A stretch of 32,635 nt of DNA from NCBI GenBank assembly GCA_036523395.1, contig DATDEH010000041.1, positions 1-32,635 of the forward strand. Reading direction: 5' to 3'. Origin of the DNA: Candidatus Limnocylindria bacterium (lineage in GTDB: Bacteria > Chloroflexota > Limnocylindria > P2-11E). The position numbers were made by a program, and so were the translations under genes. The notes under the pieces are model-generated. The model saw only the letters and a program-made list of their open reading frames with translations. It was not told the origin of the DNA and ran no database searches. This document shows, one piece after another, positions 7,093 to 13,745 of this stretch (positions are counted from its first letter, which is position 1; every line of letters starts with the position of its first letter).

Positions 7093-9177
7093 TTGGCCCT
7101 CATACAACCCGAGAAGATCCGCAATGTGGCGGTCGTGGGGCACGGCGGATCTGGGAAAACGACCCTCGTCGAAAGCATGCTCCACGCCGTCGGCGCCACG
7201 AACCGCCTCGGCAAGGTCGATGACGCGACCAGCATCCTCGATACCGATCCGGAAGAGCAGAAGCGCCGCATCACGATCAACATCGCGCTCGCCTCGTTCA
7301 CTCATGACGGGACCAAGATCAATCTCCTCGACACTCCCGGATTCCTCGACTTCGCCGGTGACCAACACGCTGCGCTGCGCGTTGCCGACGCCGCGATCGT
7401 GGTCGTCGACGCCTCTGCCGGAGTCCAGGTCGGCACGCAGCTCGTGTGGTCCGAGCTCGATGACCACAAGACGCCGCGCGTCGTCGTCGTCAGCCGGCTC
7501 GATCGCGAGAACGCCGACTTCGAACAGGTCTTGGGGCAGCTGCGCGAGGCATATGGGATCCGCGTCGTTCCGCTGCACGTTCCGATCGGCGAGCACCAGG
7601 GCATCTCCGCCACGATCGACCTGCTGCACGGCCAGGTCCTGAGGGGCCCGAAAGAGCCGATCGCCGAGATCGACAAGGCGCAGGCCGACGCGGTCGGTCA
7701 GTTCCGCCAGCAGCTCGTCGAAGCGATCGTCGAGACGAACGAGGATCTGCTCACCCGCTACCTCGACGGCAAGGAGATGTCGTACGAGGAGCTCCGCGAC
7801 GCCCTGCACCTGGCTGTGCGTGAAGGAAAGGTCATCCCGGTGGTGGCGACATCGGCGTCGAAGAACGTCGGGTACACCGCGCTCCTGAACACGATCCGCG
7901 AGATGCTCCCCTCGCCGGCGGAAGATACGTCGGTCATCGGTAAGTCACCCGCTGGCGACGAGACGGCGCGCAAGACCGATCCGAGCGAGAAGTTCTCCGC
8001 GTTCGTGTTCAAGACGCTTGCCGATCCCTTCGTCGGCAAGCTCAGCTACGTCCGCGTCTATTCCGGCACCCTGCATCACAACTCGCAGGTGTTCGACGCC
8101 ACGAAAGGCGAGACCGAGCGTGTGGGGCAGATCTTCTTCCTGCGCGGGAAAGAGCAGGAGATCACCGACGCCGTGGGCGCGGGCGACATCTGTGCCGTTC
8201 CGAAGCTCACGGCCACCTCCACGAACGCCACGCTGTCCGACAAGGACGCGCCGATCCTCTACGACCCCATCGCGTTCCCACCGCCTTCGTTCTCCGTCGC
8301 GATCGACCCCGCGAGCAAGGCCGACCTCGACAAGATGTCGACCGCGCTCCACAAGCTCATCGACGAGGACCCCTCGCTGCACGTGCGCCGCGATGACGCC
8401 ACGCACGAGACGATCCTGTCGGCGGTCGGCGAGTCCGGCATCGACGTCGCGGTGCATCGGCTCAAGGAGAAGTTCGGCGTGCAGGTCGAGATGCGGACGC
8501 CGCGAGTGCCGTACCGGGAGTCGATCCGGGCGAAAGCGCAGGCGCAGGGCCGCTACAAGCGCCAGACCGGTGGCCACGGCCAGTTCGGCGACGCGTGGCT
8601 CGAGGTCGAGCCGCTGCAGCCGGGATCGGGGGTGGTCTTCGAAACGCGCATCGTCGGTGGCTCGGTCCCGCGCAACTTCTGGCCCGCCGTCGAGAAAGGT
8701 ATCCGCGAGCAGGCCGTGAAGGGCGTGATCGCGGGCTATCCGCTATCGGACTTCAAGGCGACGCTCTACGACGGCTCGTTCCACCAAGTCGACTCGAGCG
8801 AGATGTCGTTCAAGATCGCAGGATCGCTCGCGCTCCAGGCCTGCGTGAAGGACGCGCAACCGTATCTGCTCGAGCCGATCATGGATGTCGAGGTCATCGT
8901 GCCCGAGGAGCAGATGGGCGACGTGCTCGCGGACCTCAACAGCCGCCGCGGTCGCGTACTCGGGATGGACGGCGCGGGCGCGGGGTATCAGAGCATCAAG
9001 GCTCACGTGCCCCTCGCGGAGATCTTCCGCTACTCGACCGATCTGCGCTCGATGACCGGCGGCCGCGGTACGTTCACCTCGACGCTGCTGGGCTACGAGC
9101 AGTGCCCGTCGCACATCGCGGAGAAAGTGATCGCGGCGCACGAGGAGAAGGTCGAGGAGGGCGCGGCCGCGCGCTAG
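7093..9177 (+). CDS. fusA: elongation factor G-like GTPase (EF-G paralogue)
   Basis: A 694-residue translation-factor GTPase with full EF-G architecture: G domain (1-about 280), domain II, III (VAIDPASKADLDKMSTALHKL), IV (RESIRAKAQAQGRYKRQTGGHGQFG) and V (EPIMDVEVIVPEEQMGDV). G motifs differ from housekeeping EF-G. G1 is GHGGSGKT (16-23), G3 is DTPGFLDF (80-87) with Phe84 where the catalytic His normally sits, and G4 is SRLD (134-137) rather than NKMD. These changes mark the EF-G-like paralogue group whose role is unsettled. The start is TTG at 7093, chosen because GGGGAG lies 7 nt upstream and the next residues match the family. It is not in an rpsL-rpsG-tuf context, so it is unlikely to be the main EF-G. 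It converges with the next gene. Confidence 0.88.
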   Translation: MALIQPEKIRNVAVVGHGGSGKTTLVESMLHAVGATNRLGKVDDATSILDTDPEEQKRRITINIALASFTHDGTKINLLDTPGFLDFAGDQHAALRVADAAIVVVDASAGVQVGTQLVWSELDDHKTPRVVVVSRLDRENADFEQVLGQLREAYGIRVVPLHVPIGEHQGISATIDLLHGQVLRGPKEPIAEIDKAQADAVGQFRQQLVEAIVETNEDLLTRYLDGKEMSYEELRDALHLAVREGKVIPVVATSASKNVGYTALLNTIREMLPSPAEDTSVIGKSPAGDETARKTDPSEKFSAFVFKTLADPFVGKLSYVRVYSGTLHHNSQVFDATKGETERVGQIFFLRGKEQEITDAVGAGDICAVPKLTATSTNATLSDKDAPILYDPIAFPPPSFSVAIDPASKADLDKMSTALHKLIDEDPSLHVRRDDATHETILSAVGESGIDVAVHRLKEKFGVQVEMRTPRVPYRESIRAKAQAQGRYKRQTGGHGQFGDAWLEVEPLQPGSGVVFETRIVGGSVPRNFWPAVEKGIREQAVKGVIAGYPLSDFKATLYDGSFHQVDSSEMSFKIAGSLALQACVKDAQPYLLEPIMDVEVIVPEEQMGDVLADLNSRRGRVLGMDGAGAGYQSIKAHVPLAEIFRYSTDLRSMTGGRGTFTSTLLGYEQCPSHIAEKVIAAHEEKVEEGAAAR

Positions 9178-9482
9178 GTGATCTCCGGCCGCGCCGCGTA
9201 CGCGCGGCCCAGGGCGGTCGCCGTCGCCACGCCGTACGAGAGGCCACCGAGAGCGGCGAGGATAGGTGTGCGGTCGACAGGAGCGTCGATGATCGCCAGC
9301 ACAAGCCGCGAGAGCGCGGCGGCACCGAGCATCGTCGCGAGCGGAAAGACTCCAAGGAAGCACGCCGGGGCCGCGACGACGGGCAGCGTCCAGAGCGCGC
9401 GCTGTTCGGCCCGGCCACAGCGTCGGCAGAAGCGCACCGAGGCCGACGGGTTTCCCTCGAACATCGCAACGATCAACAACAT
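9174..9482 (-). CDS. small predicted membrane protein with an N-terminal CxxC
   Basis: No family recognised. It has 102 residues: a short N-terminal part with FCRRCG (a possible half zinc site) followed by two hydrophobic segments (about 32-55 and 72-90), suggesting a two-span membrane protein. The ATG at 9482 has only a weak GGGG upstream. Support for a real gene: it follows the NADH dehydrogenase gene by 36 nt on the same strand, has membrane-like composition, and its TAG lies in a CTAG shared with the convergent EF-G-like gene. An in-frame ATG at 9464 is an alternative start. Confidence 0.5.
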   Translation of the reverse strand: MLLIVAMFEGNPSASVRFCRRCGRAEQRALWTLPVVAAPACFLGVFPLATMLGAAALSRLVLAIIDAPVDRTPILAALGGLSYGVATATALGRAYAARPEIT

Positions 9483-9518
9483 TCGCCCCGACCCACGCGA
9501 CGTACGGGTCGCGCGTCT

Positions 9519-10766
9519 TCACGTGATGTCGGCGACGATCCGGCGCGAGAAGTAGGACAGGAGCCACTCTCCCAGCAGCGTGCCGCGGTTGCGTCCGCCC
9601 ACGAGCTGCATGAGGTAGTTCGTCCGCCACACCGTCCACGCCGGCAGGCCCGACAGCACGATGTGGATCGGCCGCGCGAACTCTGCGGCCGCGCTGGTCC
9701 GTCCGAGCGCGACGAGATCGCCCTTGCGTTTGTAGACGTAGGGCTCCGTGGCCTCGCCTCGGACGAGATGCGCGAGATTGGTCGCCGCCGCGGGCGCCTG
9801 CTGCACTGCGACCTGCGCGAGCATCGGTAGCGCCTTGCCGTCCTGCTCGAAATGCGCGGCATCGCCGAGCGCGAGCACGTCGTCGCGCCCGCCGACGCGG
9901 AACGACGTATCGACGGTGAGCCGACCGTCCTTCGCGCGCGGCAGCTCGACTGCGGCGACGATCGGGTTGGTCTTCACACCGCCGGCCCAGATGACCGTGT
10001 GCGCGGTCAGTACCCTCCCATCCTTCGTGCGCAGCGTGCCATGCCCCACTTCTGAGACGAGCGTTTTCAGCATGATGCGCACGCCGAGCTTCTCGAGCCG
10101 GCGCTGCGCGATCGCGGAGAGGCGCGCATCCATCCCCGGCACGACGCGGTCGGCGCCGTCGATGAGCGTGATGGTGGGCTCGTGGCGCACGTCGATGGTC
10201 GGGTAGATGCCGCGCAGCGTGTGATCCATGAGGTCGCGCATCGACGCCGCGAGCTCTACCCCGACCGGGCCGGCTCCGACGATCGCGAACGACAGCAGCT
10301 CGCGCCGGCGCGCCGCTTCGGGCAGGAGCGCGGCATCTTCGAACGTCGACAGGATGCGGTGCCGCACGGCTCGGCCATCCTCGAGCCACTTCACGACGAG
10401 TGCGTGCTCCTTGACGCCCGGGATCCCGAAGTCGTTCGTCACGCTCCCGAGCGCGATGACGATGTGGTCGTACGCGACCTCGCCGTCCTCGGTGCGCACG
10501 GTCCTCTTCTCGAGGTCGATCGCCTCGACCTCCGTGCGGAGGAAGCGGAAGCCGGCCCTCGCGAGGGGCACGCGCAGCGGGTAGGCGACCGCGTGCGGCG
10601 GCAGCTCACCCGTCGCGACCTGATAGAGGAGCGGCGTGAAGAGCGAGAAGTTCGAACGGTCGATGAGCGTGACCTCCGCCTCGCCGCGCTTCAGTCGTTT
10701 CTCGAGATGGCGGACGAGGTGCAGCCCGGCGAACCCGCCGCCCGCGATGAGGATGCGCTTCGTCAC
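9519..10766 (-). CDS. type II NADH dehydrogenase (NAD(P)/FAD-dependent oxidoreductase)
   Basis: A 415-residue two-dinucleotide-binding-domain flavoprotein that passes electrons from NADH to quinone without pumping protons, bound peripherally to the inner face of the membrane. FAD site: ILIAGGGFAGLHLVRHLEK at the N-terminus. NADH site: FAIVGAGPVGVELAASM near residue 165. The ATG-like motif VIWAGGVK and the C-terminal FAD-contact GDAAHFEQDGKALPMLAQVAVQQ fit NDH-2. The C-terminal helix region (LPAWTVWRTNYLMQLVGG) is where family members contact the membrane. The GTG start overlaps the stop of the TPR gene (GTGA). A related sulfide:quinone or demethylphylloquinone reductase role is possible but less likely. 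Confidence 0.88.
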   Translation of the reverse strand: MTKRILIAGGGFAGLHLVRHLEKRLKRGEAEVTLIDRSNFSLFTPLLYQVATGELPPHAVAYPLRVPLARAGFRFLRTEVEAIDLEKRTVRTEDGEVAYDHIVIALGSVTNDFGIPGVKEHALVVKWLEDGRAVRHRILSTFEDAALLPEAARRRELLSFAIVGAGPVGVELAASMRDLMDHTLRGIYPTIDVRHEPTITLIDGADRVVPGMDARLSAIAQRRLEKLGVRIMLKTLVSEVGHGTLRTKDGRVLTAHTVIWAGGVKTNPIVAAVELPRAKDGRLTVDTSFRVGGRDDVLALGDAAHFEQDGKALPMLAQVAVQQAPAAATNLAHLVRGEATEPYVYKRKGDLVALGRTSAAAEFARPIHIVLSGLPAWTVWRTNYLMQLVGGRNRGTLLGEWLLSYFSRRIVADIT

Positions 10767-12526
10767 GAGCCCTTCGCCAACGCCGCCTGCACGCGGTCGA
10801 GCTCGCTCAGGTAGGCGCGAGTGATCGGGTCGTCGGCATCGAGGGTCCGCGCGTGCTCCAGGCGCTCGCGCGCGGCGGCGAGGTCTCCCGCCCGCATCTG
10901 CGCGAAGCCCGCGTCCGCGAGGTACGCGGGTTCGGCCGGGCGCAGCGCGGCCGCACGCTCGAGGGCGCCGACCGCCTGGTCGACGTCGTCGGCCATCAGC
11001 AGCGCGACACCGAGCTCGTGCAGCGCGTCGGGGTGCTCCGGCCACAGCTCGAGGACGCGAGCGAAGGAGGCGAGCGCGGCCGGCGCGTCGCCGCGGTGTC
11101 GCGCGAGCAGCCCGAGCCCGAAATGCGCTTCCCAGAGGTCAGGCTCGACCGCGAGAGCGGACTCGAACACGGACCGCGCCTCGGCCGATCGCGTCGCGTC
11201 TCCCTCGATGGCGCCCCTCCCCGCGCTCTCGAGCGCTCGCTCGAGGTCGGCATGGCGGATCCCGAAGCGGAGGCGTCGCGCCTGCCCCGCGATCTCACCG
11301 CTGGTCTCCAGCTCGAGCAGCGCATCAAGCTCGCGTGCCGCGCGGTCGCGGTCACCCGTTTCGTACGCGGCGCGCGCGAGGTTCAGTCGCACGATCGCGG
11401 GTCCGTTCGCCGCGAGCGCCGCCTCATAACGCGGGATCGCATCGGCGTTCTCACCGCGCGCGTGCAGAGCCGCGCCGTAGGACGCGTGAAGCTCCCAACC
11501 CGCGGCGCCGGCGGCGACCGCGCGCTCGAACGCGGGGTGGCCCGCTCCGAGGTCGCCGCGCTGCAGCGCGATGATCGCCGTGAGCTCCTGCGCCGCGCCG
11601 TACGAATCGCTCGCCGGCGAAATGCGACGCAGGTGCGCGAACGCGGGCGCGCTCGCGCCGGCATTCGCATAGAGCTCGGCGAGGCGAACGACGTCCGCGT
11701 CCGGGAGCGCGCGCACGGCGTGCGCGTGCTCGTAGGCGACGATCGCCTCGTTGATGTGGCCGGCCTCCGCCCGCAGCTTCGCGAGGATGTAATGCGCGCG
11801 CCACGAGCGAGGGCGGATGACCGTGAGGTCCTCGAGCGCGCGGACCTGGCGGCCGATGTCACCCCGCTCGAGTGACTCGGCCGCGAGAACGAGGAGCCGC
11901 TCCTCCGCAGGAGCGCACTCCGGGTCCCCGCCCAGCGCCGCGAGATAACGCTCAAGCGCGCGCCCGATCGCCTCATCCGCGCCCGCGGGGTCGCTCTGGC
12001 GTAGCAGCGTCGCCGTGACCTCCTCGTCCATGCCTTCGAGGAGTGCGGCGTACGCGTCCTCAGTCGCGGCGGCGGGCGCATCCGCGGCGGTCGTGTTCGT
12101 CGCACCGACGGCGCGCGCCAGCCAGCGCGCGAGGGCCGGCTCGGTCGTCGCGAGCGTCCCGGGTTCGATGCCTATCGAACGCGTCGCGCGGACCGCGCCG
12201 CTGCCGACATCGACGAGCGTGACTTCGAGGCGCCGGGAACCTCCGTCCTCGCGATAGATTCCGGTGAGCGCGTACGCGGCGCCGAGCGCGCGCCCGTACT
12301 CCGCCGCGAGGTTGGGCTCAGGCGACGACCCAAACACGAGGTAGCCGGCGTCGCTCGCGGCCTCGGGCATCGCGACCAGGAATACCGGCCGCACGTCGAC
12401 GGCCTCTTCCTGAGCGAATCGTTCGACCAGGCGAGCAGCGAGCTGACGAGCCCACGCCCCTGCCCGCGCCGTCATTCCGCGCGCGCCGAAGGGGATGACG
12501 GCGACGATGGGACGCGCGACGGTCAT
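10763..12526 (-). CDS. TPR-repeat protein with TolB-like N-terminal domain
   Basis: A 587-residue protein. The N-terminal 150 residues begin IVAVIPFGARG and contain GRALGAAYALTGIYREDG then LVDVGSGAV. This pattern resembles the TolB-like/FlgO-type domain found in front of TPR arrays in adenylate-cyclase-like signalling proteins. From about residue 160 to the end it is a helical solenoid of tetratricopeptide repeats, best seen at LWEAHFGLGLLARHRGDAPAAL, PDALHELGVALLMADDVDQA and PAYLADAGFAQMRAGDLAAA. No signal peptide or membrane segment is evident, so it is probably cytoplasmic. It sits 4 nt after tyrS and overlaps the NADH dehydrogenase start. The specific role is unknown; TPR solenoids bind proteins. 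Confidence 0.75.
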   Translation of the reverse strand: MTVARPIVAVIPFGARGMTARAGAWARQLAARLVERFAQEEAVDVRPVFLVAMPEAASDAGYLVFGSSPEPNLAAEYGRALGAAYALTGIYREDGGSRRLEVTLVDVGSGAVRATRSIGIEPGTLATTEPALARWLARAVGATNTTAADAPAAATEDAYAALLEGMDEEVTATLLRQSDPAGADEAIGRALERYLAALGGDPECAPAEERLLVLAAESLERGDIGRQVRALEDLTVIRPRSWRAHYILAKLRAEAGHINEAIVAYEHAHAVRALPDADVVRLAELYANAGASAPAFAHLRRISPASDSYGAAQELTAIIALQRGDLGAGHPAFERAVAAGAAGWELHASYGAALHARGENADAIPRYEAALAANGPAIVRLNLARAAYETGDRDRAARELDALLELETSGEIAGQARRLRFGIRHADLERALESAGRGAIEGDATRSAEARSVFESALAVEPDLWEAHFGLGLLARHRGDAPAALASFARVLELWPEHPDALHELGVALLMADDVDQAVGALERAAALRPAEPAYLADAGFAQMRAGDLAAARERLEHARTLDADDPITRAYLSELDRVQAALAKGS

Positions 12527-12530
12527 GCTC

Positions 12531-13745
12531 TCAGCGCCAGCGGATGCGGTGGTGCTTGCGCGGCCCGACCTGGATCACTGGTTCAGTGGCGGTCGGGACC
12601 ATCGTCTCCAGGCTCGCCTTGGACCCGTCCACCTTGACGCCGCCCTGCTTCACCAGGCGCAGCGCATCGCTGCGGCTCGACGCGATCTTCGAGTCGCGAA
12701 GGAGGTCGACGATGTTGATCTCCGCGTGGCCGTTGATCTCGACCTCGACCGTCGGGATGTCCTCGGGGAGCCCGCCCTCTTTGAACTGCCTGCCGAACGC
12801 GATCTTCGCCTCGTCGGCGGCCGCGGGCGAATGCAGCTCGCTCGTGATCTGCCACGCGAGCTTCTCCTTCGCTTCCTTCGGATGGAGCTCACGGTTGCCG
12901 ATCGCGCCGAGGATCTTGTTGACCTCTTTGCGCGGCATCTCCGTCGCCCACTCGAAGTAATGGGGCATGAGCTTGTCCTCGATCGACATCACCTTTCCGT
13001 AGATCTCGTTCGGCGGGTCGGTGAGCCAGATGCCGGTCTTCGGCTTCGACTTGCTCATCTTCTCGCCGTCGAGGCCCTCGAGGAGATGATTGATGAGGAG
13101 GTTCTGCGGCCGCTGACCGAGCTGCTCCTGCAGCTCGCGTCCGGCGAGGATGTTGAAGAGCTGGTCGGTGCCGCCGACCTCGACGTCGGATTCGATCGCG
13201 ACCGAGTCGTACGCCTGCAGCAGCGGGTAGAGAAGATCTTTGATCGGGATCGCGGTCTTCTTCTCAAGCCGCTTGCGGAACTCCTCGCGCTGAAGCATCT
13301 GCTGCGTGGTGAAGCGCGACGCGAGGTCGATCACGTCCTTCAGCCCGAACTTGCCGAACCACTCCGACTGGAGGACCACGCGCGTGCCTTCGCGCGGGAC
13401 GATGAGATGGAACTGCTCGATGTACGTCTCGGCGTTCTTCATCACCTTGTCGTGCGACATCGTCGGCCGCGTCTCGTCCTTATCGGTGGGATCCCCGATC
13501 TGTGTCGTCCAATCGCCGACGATGAGCACGATCTCGTGCCCCCATTCGGCCAGCTTGCGCAGCTTGCGCAGAGGCACGGCATGGCCGAGGTGGAGATTTG
13601 GGTGCGTCGGGTCGAAGCCCTGTTTGATACGCAGCTGACGGTCCCCGGCGCGCAGGGCGGCGGCGAGGTCTTCGCGGACGATCACCTCGGCCATCCCACG
13701 GGTCAGGAACTCTTCGAGCTCGGCGTCGCTGGGGCGCGTGGGCAC
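12531..13745 (-). CDS. tyrS: tyrosyl-tRNA synthetase
   Basis: A 404-residue class I aminoacyl-tRNA synthetase charging tRNA-Tyr. It has HLGH (52-55, the HIGH motif) and KMSKS (229-233), the LIVGDWTTQIGDPT and AYDSVAIESDVEVGGTDQLFN core segments, and a C-terminal S4 RNA-binding domain (LLRDSKIASSRSDALRLVKQGGVKVDG). It is the longer TyrZ-like form. The GTG start at 13745 is supported by alignment of the EEFLTRGMAEVI helix with family N-termini, although no good Shine-Dalgarno is visible. Its 5' end collides with the divergent PBP gene (see that entry). No T-box was seen upstream, because that DNA is coding. Confidence 0.95.
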   Translation of the reverse strand: MPTRPSDAELEEFLTRGMAEVIVREDLAAALRAGDRQLRIKQGFDPTHPNLHLGHAVPLRKLRKLAEWGHEIVLIVGDWTTQIGDPTDKDETRPTMSHDKVMKNAETYIEQFHLIVPREGTRVVLQSEWFGKFGLKDVIDLASRFTTQQMLQREEFRKRLEKKTAIPIKDLLYPLLQAYDSVAIESDVEVGGTDQLFNILAGRELQEQLGQRPQNLLINHLLEGLDGEKMSKSKPKTGIWLTDPPNEIYGKVMSIEDKLMPHYFEWATEMPRKEVNKILGAIGNRELHPKEAKEKLAWQITSELHSPAAADEAKIAFGRQFKEGGLPEDIPTVEVEINGHAEINIVDLLRDSKIASSRSDALRLVKQGGVKVDGSKASLETMVPTATEPVIQVGPRKHHRIRWR

